Positions 29,660-39,113 of a stretch of 64,000 bases of DNA are shown in pieces. How positions within the stretch are numbered: the stretch's first letter is position 1; each line of letters opens with the position of its first letter. The DNA lies in assembly GCF_039403185.1 (NCBI RefSeq), contig NZ_CP135047.1, forward strand, positions 490,354-554,353. Reading direction: 5' to 3'. Position numbers and translations under genes: made by a program. The notes beneath the pieces are model-generated. The model was not told the DNA's origin. It saw only the letters and a program-made list of their open reading frames with translations, and searched no databases. Origin of the DNA: Buchnera aphidicola (Formosaphis micheliae). Its GTDB lineage: Bacteria; Pseudomonadota; Gammaproteobacteria; Enterobacterales; Enterobacteriaceae.

Positions 29660-30574
29660 TTAATTAGCTAATATTTTATCATGATTATCTATATTATATA
29701 TACTATCATATATACTTACCATTTTTATAAAATGAAAAAACATAGGTTCTTTTATAAAAATGTTATTCAGTATTTTATCAATAATTATTTTTTGATCACT
29801 TTTAATTAACAATTCTTTATTTTTAGCTTCAGCTAACAACTTTGTTACTTCATAATTTGCTTTTAGCTTAATTTTAGATGCTTCTATTTGTCCTTTTAAT
29901 CTTAAACTTCTAGAAATATCTTGATTTTCAGAATTCATAGTATTTATTATAGAATTAACGTCAATAGTAGATAAGTGAATATTTTTAAGACATATATCTA
30001 CAATTTTAATTCCTAAATTAGACACGTCATCTATATTGATATTTTGTGAAGAATTACTGTTACTATCTTTTATATTATAGTTTTTAAATTCAGATTTATG
30101 TAAAACAAATAATTTATACATAGCATTGTTAAGTCTATGAACCATATCGTTTTTATTTTCATCTGGAATAATCAATTTATTTATTTCAGCACACAACATA
30201 TTATCAACTCGATTTTTTAATAACGTTTCTATTTTATAAAAATTAAAATTATTATTAACTAAATAATCACTATTTAAATTACATATTTTCCATTGAATAT
30301 AATAATTAAAAGTACAATTTTTGTTCTCTTTAATTAATAAACAACGAGATCTATTTTGTGTTATATTTAATTTCGTATCTATTTTCTTGATATAATCTAC
30401 TATTGGTAATTTATAATGCAAACCAGGATTATAAACTATAATATTATTATTTTTATTCCTGATTATTTTTCCGTGGCGAATTAATATACCACGTTCTCCT
30501 TCTGATATTATAAAACAACAAGAAAATAAAGAAATTAACAAACAAATTATAAAAACAAAACAAATTTTATGCAT
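29660..30574 (-). CDS. hflC: HflC, modulator of FtsH protease
   Basis: 304 residues, about 30 fewer than E. coli HflC (334). One N-terminal membrane segment (about 5-25, ICFVFIICLLISLFSCCFII) leads into SEGERGILIRHGKI, the start of the SPFH/prohibitin domain, followed by a coiled C-terminal part with ASKIKLKANYEVTKLLAEAK. HflC and HflK form a large periplasmic-facing vault around FtsH and temper its membrane proteolysis. It lies 221 nt downstream of hflK; the usual overlap or near-overlap of the two genes is lost. The C-terminus and middle are Asn-rich and diverged. Confidence 0.92.
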   Translation of the reverse strand: MHKICFVFIICLLISLFSCCFIISEGERGILIRHGKIIRNKNNNIIVYNPGLHYKLPIVDYIKKIDTKLNITQNRSRCLLIKENKNCTFNYYIQWKICNLNSDYLVNNNFNFYKIETLLKNRVDNMLCAEINKLIIPDENKNDMVHRLNNAMYKLFVLHKSEFKNYNIKDSNSNSSQNINIDDVSNLGIKIVDICLKNIHLSTIDVNSIINTMNSENQDISRSLRLKGQIEASKIKLKANYEVTKLLAEAKNKELLIKSDQKIIIDKILNNIFIKEPMFFHFIKMVSIYDSIYNIDNHDKILAN

Positions 30575-30795
30575 ATTCTTATTTTCCTTTGTTTTTCATA
30601 TAAAATATATCTTTTGCTTAATAGTTTATTTTATTTAATTAAAATATTAAAATAATATATTTACTTGTAATAATAACTATATATTTATAATAATATTAAT
30701 AATATATTTATTATAAATTACCTTTATATTTTTTAAATATAACATTATTTTGAAAAATATAAAGATTTTGAATAAATAATTTTACTAATATTTTA

Positions 30796-31785
30796 TTAAT
30801 TATGTCTGATAATATCTAAAATATTTACATGTTGTACATTATTATCATTAACTGATACAATATTATTTATTTTACTAATTTTATAATTATAAAATATTTT
30901 TAATAAATGAATAATATTTCCTTTAATTGTAGATATTTTATATTCTTTATATAATCTAGCTTGATTGATAATATCATCATATTTTACATGAGCTAACCAA
31001 ATTATTTCATCTGAATATTTTTTAGCTATATCAATATATTCTTGACGATTTTGTTTAGCTAATGAAATGTCAATAAATGAATCTATTACTGAATCTGGAA
31101 CACTAAGATTTAAAAAATTAATATTAAATATAGTAATTCCAAGATCACATAATTTAACTTTTCTTTCAATCTCTTTCTGTATCTTATTTATAATTTTAGC
31201 GTGATCATATTCTAATATTGCATTATTTTTTTCTGATCCAATCACTTTGTGTAATACACCATCTATAATTTGATGTAAATTGTTCTCAGGATTTGATATA
31301 GATAATAAATATGAATTAGGATTAACTATACGATATTGAACATTAATAGTTATATTACACAATTTATTATCTGAAGTGAGCGCTAAATATGTTAATATTT
31401 TTTCTCTAATTACTTTAGTATCTATTAATTTTACATTATATAATAAAATTGGTCTCCAGTGTAACCCTGGTTTAACTAAACTATGGAATTTGCCAAAACT
31501 TGATAAAACTCCTTGTTCAGTTTCTTTTACAATATAAAATCCCGTGAAAAATATAAGTAATAATATACCCACTAAAAATATAATAATTTTATTTTTAATA
31601 TATTTACACCATTTTATATTATTTTTATAATGTATTATTTTTTTCTTTAAAAAAATAAAAAAACGTTTTGAATTATAAAAAATATTTTTTATTTTTTGAT
31701 TTATTTTTTTTAATACTTGTAATTTGTTTTTCTTCTCACCCCATGGATTTAATCCAGATTCATCCTCAGATTCATTCCAAGTCAT
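30796..31785 (-). CDS. hflK: HflK, modulator of FtsH protease
   Basis: 329 residues against 419 in E. coli. The N-terminus MTWNESEDESGLNPWG keeps the HflK signature; the single membrane segment (about 65-87, KIIIFLVGILLLIFFTGFYIV) is followed by KETEQGVLSSFGKFHSLVKPGLHW, the SPFH domain. The missing residues come from the N-terminal glycine-rich part and the C-terminal tail. Partner of HflC in the FtsH-HflKC complex. The gene is 54 nt from the miaA stop; hfq and hflX, which separate them in E. coli, are absent. Confidence 0.93.
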   Translation of the reverse strand: MTWNESEDESGLNPWGEKKNKLQVLKKINQKIKNIFYNSKRFFIFLKKKIIHYKNNIKWCKYIKNKIIIFLVGILLLIFFTGFYIVKETEQGVLSSFGKFHSLVKPGLHWRPILLYNVKLIDTKVIREKILTYLALTSDNKLCNITINVQYRIVNPNSYLLSISNPENNLHQIIDGVLHKVIGSEKNNAILEYDHAKIINKIQKEIERKVKLCDLGITIFNINFLNLSVPDSVIDSFIDISLAKQNRQEYIDIAKKYSDEIIWLAHVKYDDIINQARLYKEYKISTIKGNIIHLLKIFYNYKISKINNIVSVNDNNVQHVNILDIIRHN

Positions 31786-31839
31786 ATAAACACTCCAAAT
31801 AAAATCATTTTTATATATATAACGTTCATTATTTAATAA

Positions 31840-32808
31840 TTATAAAAAATATTTTTTTAAAAACAGATTTTTTCTTAATATAGATAATACATGATCTACG
31901 ATACAATTTTCATGTTCATGATATATAAAATATGCATCTTTCCATTTTTTTAACCAAGTCATTTGATGTTTAGCTAATTTACGTGTTGCGAATAAAGTTT
32001 GCTGTATCATTTCTTTATAACTCAAATGATTAGATAAAAATTTCCACATTTGAAAATATCCTATGCGACGTATAGAACATGCGTTAAGATATAAGTCTTT
32101 TCTCAAAAATAATTTTTCTACTTCTGTTTGGAATCCTATTTTTAACATATTATTAAATCTAATTTCAATTTTTTTATGTAAAGACTTCATATCTTTTGGC
32201 AATAATAAAATTTTAATAACAGAATACGGAAAATCAGAAATAACAATTTTTCTTAATTGAGATAAAGTTTTTCCTGAAATAAAATAAACCTCTAACGCTC
32301 TTAACACTCTTTGTAAATCATTAGGATGAATTCGATATGCAGATTCAGGATCTATTATTTTTAATTGGTTATGTAATTCAACAACTCCAATTTTTTTTAC
32401 TATATTCAGAATTTTATTACGTAAAAATATATTAGCAGGAGGTAATACAGATAAACCATTTAATAAAGCTTGATAATATAACATTGTTCCTCCAACTAAT
32501 ACAGGTATTTTATCATTTTTAATAATTTCTGAGATAGATATTAAAGCATCATGTCTAAATTCACCTACAGAGTAATTTTCACTTGCATCTTTAATGTCAA
32601 TTAATCTATGTGGTATTTTTTTTAATTCATATTTACTAGGTTTAGCTGTACCTATATCTAAATCTTTATAGACTAAACCAGAATCTACACTAATGATTTC
32701 TATAGGAAGATATTTACTCAAATTTAATGATAAATTAGTTTTTCCACATGCAGTAGGACCTGTAATAGCTATTACTAAAAAATTATTTATTTTTTTTTTA
32801 TATATCAT
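31840..32808 (-). CDS. miaA: tRNA dimethylallyltransferase MiaA
   Basis: 322 residues from the ATG at 32808 (E. coli 316). An ATG at 32865 would add 19 hydrophobic residues with no family counterpart; neither has a good Shine-Dalgarno, so the start is uncertain. MiaA adds an isopentenyl group to A37 of tRNAs reading UNN codons, including the Ser and Trp tRNAs coded here only when A36-A37 contexts fit. P-loop GPTACGKT (about 17-24), IISVDSGLVYKDLDIGTAKPS, LVGGTMLYYQALLNGLS and LRALEVYFISGKTLS are all seen. mutL, normally just upstream, is missing. Confidence 0.95.
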   Translation of the reverse strand: MIYKKKINNFLVIAITGPTACGKTNLSLNLSKYLPIEIISVDSGLVYKDLDIGTAKPSKYELKKIPHRLIDIKDASENYSVGEFRHDALISISEIIKNDKIPVLVGGTMLYYQALLNGLSVLPPANIFLRNKILNIVKKIGVVELHNQLKIIDPESAYRIHPNDLQRVLRALEVYFISGKTLSQLRKIVISDFPYSVIKILLLPKDMKSLHKKIEIRFNNMLKIGFQTEVEKLFLRKDLYLNACSIRRIGYFQMWKFLSNHLSYKEMIQQTLFATRKLAKHQMTWLKKWKDAYFIYHEHENCIVDHVLSILRKNLFLKKYFL

Positions 32809-34205
32809 AAAATATAAATCAATAATTAAAACTAATTGACGAATGTATAAAACTAGAATAAACATTCTCTGTCTATTACAATAGCTAAAACGACATTATA
32901 TTAAATATTTTACATTATATTTATAGTTTATTTATTTACAACATGTAAATAATTTATACTATAAATAATATTATTATATATTGTAAAATATATAATTCAA
33001 TAAAATTATATATCATATAAAAAATGTTAAATATTATTAATATGTTAAAAATATTTTTACTATTTTATAAAATATTTTTATTTAAATTAATTTAAAATAT
33101 TTAAAAAAAATTATACACCTAAAAATATCTATAATTTTATATGTACATATAGACTATTTTATATTAAACATAAATTATATTAAACAAAATAATCTAATGT
33201 ACGTAAAATATAAATATTAAATATCACTTAAAATAATATTTTTACATTATCAATATAAAAATATGTTCTAACAAAAAAAAATAATTTAAAAAAAACAAAA
33301 ATATTTTTTTAATTTAAATATAATTATAAATACATTAACAATTTATATTATCTTTATATTAAAATAATAATCAATTTTATTATTAATACATAGTAATATA
33401 ATTTGATTAATTGGTCTAGAATAAAAAATATTAACATTTTGTAATAAAATTTTATTCTTTACTTATTATTTAAATATTTATTTTAATAAATTTATATAAT
33501 ATTTAACGTATATCACATATTATACATTATATCTACAATTCAAATACAATTTTTATAAAATATTTTTATATTAATAAAGTTATTTTTATATTGTTAAATT
33601 AATTTTATTTTATATCTTTAAAACAAAACAATAAAAATAAATTTAATTTAATTGTATTATAGTATAAATATATTACTAAACATATATAAATCATTTAATA
33701 ACTGTATTATTCAAATAAAATAAATTTTTTATTGTAGATTTAATATATTATATATTTATTAATTTACTATTTTAAAAAAATATATTATTTTATCCCATAA
33801 TAAAAAATAGTAAAAATATTTTTTCACAAAATTTAAAAAATAATAATTAACAAAAATATTAACTGTTATAAAATATATATAAAATATTTAATTACGATTA
33901 TTAAAATAAAATATAAATTATTTTTCAAGATTTATTATAATCAGATATAATAATTGATCGTAAGAATAACTGAAAGAAATATATACATATATATATCATA
34001 ACTTTTATATCATATTTTTTGAAAAGTAATAATCTTTAACAAAATTAAAAAAATAAAAAATTATTTTTTTTTAACTTAATAATATTAATTTAATTAAAAT
34101 CCTAATTTTAACTATTTTCTATCATAAAAATATTATTATAAAATTGAATACTTTTTTACTTTTAAACTATATTTTTTAATTTGATAATTTATATTAATAA
34201 AAAAA
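32809..34205. other. 1.4-kb gene-free gap between miaA and orn
   Basis: The longest empty stretch in the window, almost entirely A/T with many 6-9 nt homopolymer runs and no frame worth reporting. In enterobacterial order mutL, amiB and tsaE (yjeE) lie between miaA and orn. None is recognisable, even as a remnant. The region is divergent at both ends (miaA leftward, orn rightward), so it also holds both promoters. Confidence 0.55.
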
Positions 34206-34745
34206 ATGAACAAAAAAAATAATTTGATTTGGATTGATTTAGAAATGACAGGTTTGAATCCAAAAAAAAATAAAATTATTGAAATTGCAACATTAGTAAC
34301 AAATAATGATTTAAAAATATTATCTACTGGCCCAGTAATAGCAATATACCAATCAGAAAAAATTTTAAAATCTATGGATATATGGAATATTAATATACAT
34401 ACCAAAAGCGGATTAATTAATCGAGTTAAAAAAAGTAAATATAGTGAAAAAAGTGCTGAACTTAAAACTATTAATTTTTTAAAGAAATGGACAACATTCA
34501 ATACTTCTCCTATGTGTGGAAATAGTATTCATCAAGACAAATATTTTTTATCAAAATATATGCCTTATTTAAAAAAATATTTTCATTACAGGCATATTGA
34601 TGTTAGTACATTAAAAGAACTAATTGTGCGTTGGAAACCACATCTTGCTTCAAAATATAAAAAAAAAAATTATCATTCAGCATTAAATGATATCAAAGAA
34701 TCTATAAAAGAACTATTATATTATAGAAAAAATTTTATAAAATAA
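34206..34745 (+). CDS. orn: Oligoribonuclease
   Basis: 179 residues (E. coli 181). A DEDDh 3'-5' exoribonuclease that degrades 2-5 nt RNA fragments to nucleotides; essential in E. coli. Asp11 and Glu13 are in [11 protein letters not shown], the middle Asp in [12 protein letters not shown], and the last His and Asp in [12 protein letters not shown]. An uninterrupted A11 run (34659-34669) lies immediately before the catalytic YHSALND segment, so any slippage would destroy the active site. It is the last protein gene before tRNA-Gly on this strand. Confidence 0.96.
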   Translation: MNKKNNLIWIDLEMTGLNPKKNKIIEIATLVTNNDLKILSTGPVIAIYQSEKILKSMDIWNINIHTKSGLINRVKKSKYSEKSAELKTINFLKKWTTFNTSPMCGNSIHQDKYFLSKYMPYLKKYFHYRHIDVSTLKELIVRWKPHLASKYKKKNYHSALNDIKESIKELLYYRKNFIK

Positions 34746-34807
34746 CAATTTTTTTTATTAATTTTTATTATTATAATTAATTGCTGATATATAATTTTTT
34801 CATACTA

Positions 34808-34836
34808 TTGAATATTAAAAAAACTCATGATAAGAT
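34808..34836 (+). promoter_or_regulatory. Promoter of tRNA-Gly
   Basis: TTGAAT at 34808-34813, 17 nt, TAAGAT at 34831-34836 (GATAAT overlaps it two positions on). The start would be near 34843, about 39 nt before the tRNA. Confidence 0.5.
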
Positions 34837-34881
34837 AATATATCTTATTATAGAGATTTTATTTATAAATATATAATATCT

Positions 34882-34954
34882 GCGGGAATAGCTCAGTTGG
34901 TAGAGTACAACCTTGCCAAGGTTGGGGTCGCGAGTTCGAATCTCGTTTCCCGCT
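34882..34954 (+). tRNA. tRNA-Gly (anticodon GCC)
   Basis: Acceptor GCGGGAA/TTCCCGC with discriminator T, D-arm AGCTCAGTTGGTAGAGT, anticodon stem CAACC/GGTTG with loop TTGCCAA giving GCC, and T-arm GAGTTCGAATCTC. It matches the enterobacterial glyV/W/X/Y family, which lies near orn in E. coli too. CCA is not encoded. Confidence 0.97.
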
Positions 34955-35175
34955 AATTTTTTATAGTTTATAAAAAAAATAAATCTGGTAAAAATACTAG
35001 TTCAGTTCATAAAAAATTTAAATATCAATTATATATTATTTAGCTTTATAATATTAAATAAGTTATATTTACAAAAAATGTTATCATATAATTAAATATT
35101 AAATAAAAATAAACCACATTCTTTAAATAATCACATATATAAAAAAATATACAATTTTATACTGTAAAATATGTA

Positions 35176-35388
35176 TTATAATTTATTTAACATTGAAAAA
35201 CGTTTGTTAAATTTTTCTATCTGACCACCTTTATCTAATGTTCTTTGTTTTCCTGTATAAAATGGATGGCATCTATAACACACGTCAAGATGTATATCTT
35301 TGTTCAACGTAGAAAAAAAAGACATAACATTTCCACAAGAACATAAGGATTTAATTAAATTATAGCTTGGATGAATATTTTTTTTCAT
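35176..35388 (-). CDS. rpmE: 50S ribosomal protein L31
   Basis: 70 residues, the E. coli length. Zinc-type L31: two cysteines in SLCSCGNVM near residue 17 and two in [15 protein letters not shown] near residue 38. L31 bridges the two ribosomal subunits near the central protuberance. The start [10 protein letters not shown] is typical and the ATG follows AAGGTG. It is a single-gene unit, on the opposite strand from hslVU to the right. Confidence 0.96.
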   Translation of the reverse strand: MKKNIHPSYNLIKSLCSCGNVMSFFSTLNKDIHLDVCYRCHPFYTGKQRTLDKGGQIEKFNKRFSMLNKL

Positions 35389-35762
35389 ATAACACCTTAT
35401 TAATATTATTAGTTACATTTAAAATAAAAATAATTGATAATTTTAATGTTATTAATAAAAACACTTGAATTAAATTATTTTTATTTATAAATTATTAATA
35501 TATGAAATATTAATTAAATTAATTTAACTGATATTAAATATTTTTACAATATATTTTATACATCTAATAATATCAATTATATCTATAAAAATATTTTTCA
35601 TGCTATAAAAAAATAATACATTTCTATACACATATCAAATATAATTATTATTTATCTATATGTGCTTAAATATATTTTCTAATATACTAATTAAATTTAT
35701 AATACATATTATATTAAATATATTTAGTTTTATAAATTAAGTTCTTATAGGTGTAATATTTC
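35389..35762. other. Empty spacer upstream of rpmE and hslV
   Basis: About 370 nt, A/T-rich, shared by the divergent rpmE and hslV. No frame. Apart from the hslV promoter candidate just to the right, nothing identifiable is seen. Confidence 0.4.
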
Positions 35763-35791
35763 TTTAAAGAAGCAATACATAAATTTATAAT
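35763..35791 (+). promoter_or_regulatory. Candidate promoter of hslVU
   Basis: TTTAAA at 35763-35768, 17 nt, TATAAT at 35786-35791. In E. coli hslVU is a heat-shock (sigma-32) operon; I see no CCCCAT-type -10 element here, so expression may be housekeeping. A leader of about 100 nt would result. Confidence 0.4.
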
Positions 35792-35898
35792 ATAATGGTG
35801 TATTATTACATTAATACATTTATTATTAATAATATATATGAGAACAGTTTATAATAATCAATATATAACATAATATGGATTATTAAGGACTTAATCTA

Positions 35899-36429
35899 GT
35901 GACAACGATTTTAAGTGTTCGATTAAAAGATAAAGTAGTCATCGGTGGTGATGGTCAAGCTACTTTAGGAAACATAGTAATGAAAAGTAACGTAAAAAAA
36001 GTTAGAACACTTTATCATGAAAAAGTACTAGCTGGATTTGCTGGTGGAACAGCAGATGCATTAACTTTGTTTGAATTATTTGAAAAAAAACTTGCTATGT
36101 ATCAAGGAAAGTTACTACGTTCAGCTATAGAATTAGCTAAAGATTGGAGAACGGACCGTGCGTTACGAAAATTAGAAGCTCTATTAGCTGTTGTAGATAA
36201 AACCACATCTTTAATTGTTACTGGAAATGGTGATATCATCCAACCAGAAAATGATTTAATTGCTATAGGTTCAGGTGGTCCTTATGCGCAATCGGCAGCT
36301 ATAGCTTTATTAGAAAACAGTTCACTTGCAGCTGATCAAATTGTTAAAAAATCACTTCATATCACATCTAATATTTGTATATATACAAATAATAATTTTA
36401 CTATTAAAGAATTACCTTCAGAAAAGTAA
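35899..36429 (+). CDS. hslV: HslV, protease subunit of HslUV
   Basis: 176 residues, the E. coli length. It starts with GTG (35899-35901), preceded by AAGGAC at proper spacing. After removal of the initiator Met the catalytic Thr1 is exposed (TTILSVR). Proteasome-like features: [47 protein letters not shown] and [14 protein letters not shown]. HslV forms two stacked hexameric rings capped by HslU, degrading misfolded proteins in the cytoplasm. hslU follows after 11 nt. Confidence 0.97.
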   Translation: MTTILSVRLKDKVVIGGDGQATLGNIVMKSNVKKVRTLYHEKVLAGFAGGTADALTLFELFEKKLAMYQGKLLRSAIELAKDWRTDRALRKLEALLAVVDKTTSLIVTGNGDIIQPENDLIAIGSGGPYAQSAAIALLENSSLAADQIVKKSLHITSNICIYTNNNFTIKELPSEK

Positions 36430-36440
36430 GGATGATTTAT

Positions 36441-37775
36441 ATGTCTGAAATGACTCCTCGTGAGATCGTCAGAGAATTAAACAAATTTATTATCGGTCAA
36501 GATAAAGCAAAACGTGCTGTCGCTATAGCTTTAAGAAATCGTTGGCGTCGAATGCAATTAAATAATGAACTAAGAAGTGAAATTACACCAAAAAATATAT
36601 TAATGATTGGGCCAACTGGCGTAGGTAAAACAGAAATTGCCAGAAGATTAGCAAAATTAGCTAATGCTCCATTTATAAAAATTGAAGCAACTAAATTTAC
36701 TGAAGTAGGATACGTTGGAAAAGAAGTAGATTCAATTATTCGAGATCTTATTGAAATTTCTATTAAAAAAATACGTTTAAAAACTATTAAAAAAAATAAA
36801 TTACTTGCAGAAGAACGAGCAGAAGAAAGAATATTAAATGTTTTAGTACCTACTCCTAAAAAAAATTGGAAGGAAAATGAAGATAATAATAGACCTTCTA
36901 ATACAATTCAAATATTTAGAAAAAAATTACGAGAAGGAGAATTAGATGATAAAGAAATTGAAATTAATATATCTACTACTCCAATGGGAGTAGAAATTAT
37001 GGCTCCTCCAGGTATGGAAGAACTAACTAACCAATTACAATCTATTTTCCAAAATTTAGGAGGAAAAAAGAAAAGTATAAGAAAATTAAAAATCAAAGAT
37101 GCAATGAAATTATTAACAGAAGAAGAAGCAACGAAATTAATAAATCAAGATGAATTAAAGAAATCAGCTATTCATGCAGTGGAACAACAAGGTATTGTTT
37201 TTATTGATGAGATTGATAAAATTTGTAAACGTAATGGTACTTCATCTGGACCAGATATTTCACGTGAAGGAGTTCAACGTGATTTATTACCTTTAATTGA
37301 AGGCTGTACAGTTTCTACAAAATATGGAATGGTCAAGACAGACCATATCTTGTTTATTGCTTCAGGTGCTTTTCAAACAGCAACACCGTCTGATTTAATT
37401 CCAGAATTACAAGGTAGATTACCAATTCGAGTAGAATTGAAAGCTTTAACTATTAATGATTTTGAAAGAATATTAACAGAACCTACTACATCAATTACAA
37501 TGCAATATATAGAATTAATAAAAACAGAAGGAGTATTAATAAATTTCACTAAAGATGGAATACATCATATTGCAGAAATAGCTTGGAAAGTCAATGAATC
37601 TATGGAAAATATTGGAGCGCGTCGTCTTTATACTGTATTAGAACGTTTAATTGAAGAAATATCATTTAATGCTAGTGATAATAGTGGAGTTAAAATAGAC
37701 ATTGACAGTAATTATGTTAAAAAATATTTAGATAAATTAATATCGAATGAAGATCTTAGTAAATTTGTATTATAG
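36441..37775 (+). CDS. hslU: HslU, ATPase subunit of HslUV
   Basis: 444 residues from the ATG at 36441 (E. coli 443); an upstream ATG three codons earlier lacks the spacing to TAAGGATG that the chosen one has. AAA+ unfoldase: Walker [10 protein letters not shown] at 57-65, the pore loop GYVGKEV, an inserted I-domain (about 110-240), Walker [12 protein letters not shown], the sensor region with ASGAFQ and the C-terminal tail ending EDLSKFVL, which docks into HslV to activate it. It feeds unfolded substrates to HslV. A 17-bp stem hairpin lies 76 nt past the stop. Confidence 0.97.
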   Translation: MSEMTPREIVRELNKFIIGQDKAKRAVAIALRNRWRRMQLNNELRSEITPKNILMIGPTGVGKTEIARRLAKLANAPFIKIEATKFTEVGYVGKEVDSIIRDLIEISIKKIRLKTIKKNKLLAEERAEERILNVLVPTPKKNWKENEDNNRPSNTIQIFRKKLREGELDDKEIEINISTTPMGVEIMAPPGMEELTNQLQSIFQNLGGKKKSIRKLKIKDAMKLLTEEEATKLINQDELKKSAIHAVEQQGIVFIDEIDKICKRNGTSSGPDISREGVQRDLLPLIEGCTVSTKYGMVKTDHILFIASGAFQTATPSDLIPELQGRLPIRVELKALTINDFERILTEPTTSITMQYIELIKTEGVLINFTKDGIHHIAEIAWKVNESMENIGARRLYTVLERLIEEISFNASDNSGVKIDIDSNYVKKYLDKLISNEDLSKFVL

Positions 37776-38135
37776 AATACATTATGTTAAAAAAATATTA
37801 AATTTCTTATATCAGTGATATTTATAATATAGGAAAGTAATATGTAACTTTTTATTTATATAGAGTATTATATATACTGATACTCTATATAAATAACATA
37901 TATCTTCAATTAAATTATTTTAAAACTACAAAAACATTTTATTAATTTAGGCATTGTATATATTAATAAAAATTTTAATAAAAATATTTTTTATATACAA
38001 AATATAATTATTTTTATTATTATTTTAAGCTAATTATTTATACATTACACATAAAAAATTTATCTAAAACTAATTAAATTAATTTTTTAAAAAATAGATT
38101 ATATTTATGTTATTAAAAAATATTAGGAATAAATT
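37776..38135. other. Spacer between hslU and fpr
   Basis: 360 nt without a frame. It holds the hslU terminator hairpin (annotated separately) and, on the right, the fpr leader with TTAGGAAT before the fpr ATG. In some Buchnera ibpA lies in this neighbourhood; no IbpA-like frame exists here. Confidence 0.45.
37852..37896 (+). terminator. 17-bp perfect inverted repeat behind hslU
   Basis: Left arm 37852-37868, right arm 37880-37896, 17 perfect pairs with an 11-nt loop. The core of the stem is TAGAGTAT/ATACTCTA; the outer pairs are A/T. It is the strongest hairpin near hslVU and the likely transcript end; there is no long T-run after it, so it may act as an RNA 3'-end barrier or with Rho. Confidence 0.6.
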
Positions 38136-38885
38136 ATGAATGAATGGGTTGTAGGAAGAATTATTAAAATAAATCAATGGAGTAAAAAATTATTTAGTAT
38201 TATTTTACACGCATCAATAGATCCTTTTATTGCAGGACAATTTGCTAAATTATCTTTTCAAGATATACATAAAAAAACAACACGTGCTTATTCTTATGTC
38301 AATTCTCCTAATAATAAAAATTTAGAATTTTATTTTGTATTAGTTCCTCATGGAAAAATAACTGATAGACTTAGCAATTTGAAAGTAAATGATGAAATAT
38401 TAATTACTAAAAAATCTTCTGGTTTTTTTACTTTAAAAGAAATTCCAATTTGTGAAAATTTATGGATGTTAGCTACTGGAACTGGTATAGGACCTTATTT
38501 ATCTATATTACAAGATTATAACAATAAAATAAAAAAATTTAAAAATATCATTCTTGTTCATGCGGTAAAATATCATCATGAATTAACTTATTATAATTTA
38601 ATGAAAAAGTTAAAAAATCAATACAACGGAAAGCTACATGTACATATAATTCTCAGCCAAGAAAAATATGGTAATTACTTGCTAGGAAGAATTCCAAATT
38701 TAATTAAAGATAATACTCTTGAAACAGTAGTCGGACTACCAATGGATCCAATTTCTTCTCATGTTATGTTATGCGGTAATCCTAATATGGTCAGAGATAC
38801 GAAAGTAGTACTTATAGAAATAAAAAATATGAAAAAACATTTTAAACGTCGTGCAGGTCATATTACTAGTGAAAATTACTGGTAA
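38136..38885 (+). CDS. fpr: Flavodoxin/ferredoxin-NADP reductase
   Basis: 249 residues (E. coli 248). FAD enzyme passing electrons between NADPH and ferredoxin or flavodoxin, so a natural partner of the Fdx at 61408 in Fe-S assembly and radical-SAM reactions. The FAD site is TRAYSYVNSP with FKLS-like AGQFAKLSF; ATGTGIGPYLSIL binds NADP; LCGNPNMVRDT and the aromatic C-terminus ENYW are conserved, the final Trp stacking on FAD. The ATG follows TTAGGAAT. It converges with the orphan gene to the right across two strong hairpins. Confidence 0.97.
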   Translation: MNEWVVGRIIKINQWSKKLFSIILHASIDPFIAGQFAKLSFQDIHKKTTRAYSYVNSPNNKNLEFYFVLVPHGKITDRLSNLKVNDEILITKKSSGFFTLKEIPICENLWMLATGTGIGPYLSILQDYNNKIKKFKNIILVHAVKYHHELTYYNLMKKLKNQYNGKLHVHIILSQEKYGNYLLGRIPNLIKDNTLETVVGLPMDPISSHVMLCGNPNMVRDTKVVLIEIKNMKKHFKRRAGHITSENYW

Positions 38886-38930
38886 AAAATATGTGATAAT
38901 AGTGAATAAAGTTCAATGTACATTATTATG

Positions 38931-38968
38931 TTATTTATAATCATATATTAATATATGATTATAAATAA
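38931..38968. terminator. 38-bp perfect palindrome behind fpr
   Basis: A perfect palindrome centred at 38949/38950, wholly A/T apart from two central ATGATT/AATCAT groups. It lies 45 nt past the fpr stop. Being symmetric it could end transcripts from either side of the convergent pair fpr and the 39114-40337 gene. Confidence 0.55.
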
Positions 38969-39003
38969 TTATTATATTACAATATACAAAAAATCAATAG
39001 ATT

Positions 39004-39042
39004 GAATAAAGGAATATAAATTCCATTTTATATCCCTTATTT
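39004..39042. terminator. Imperfect hairpin between convergent fpr and orphan gene
   Basis: GAATAAAGGAATATAAA on the left pairs with TTTATATCCCTTATT on the right with one offset base, and a loop around TTCCAT. It lies about 70 nt past the orphan gene's stop on its strand and is a plausible terminator for that gene. Confidence 0.45.
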
Positions 39043-39113
39043 GATTATACTTTTATTCTATTTATAACATTTATCAAATAATAAATACAATATAACTCTG
39101 TTATCTACTATTA

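Noticed and set aside
32809..32865. Upstream MiaA start with hydrophobic N-terminus
   Set aside because: MiaA is cytosolic; the 19 extra residues are A/T-driven and unlike any MiaA.
35700..35898. Sigma-32 heat-shock promoter before hslV
   Set aside because: No CTTGAAA with CCCCAT-type -10 spacing is present; a sigma-70-like pair fits better.
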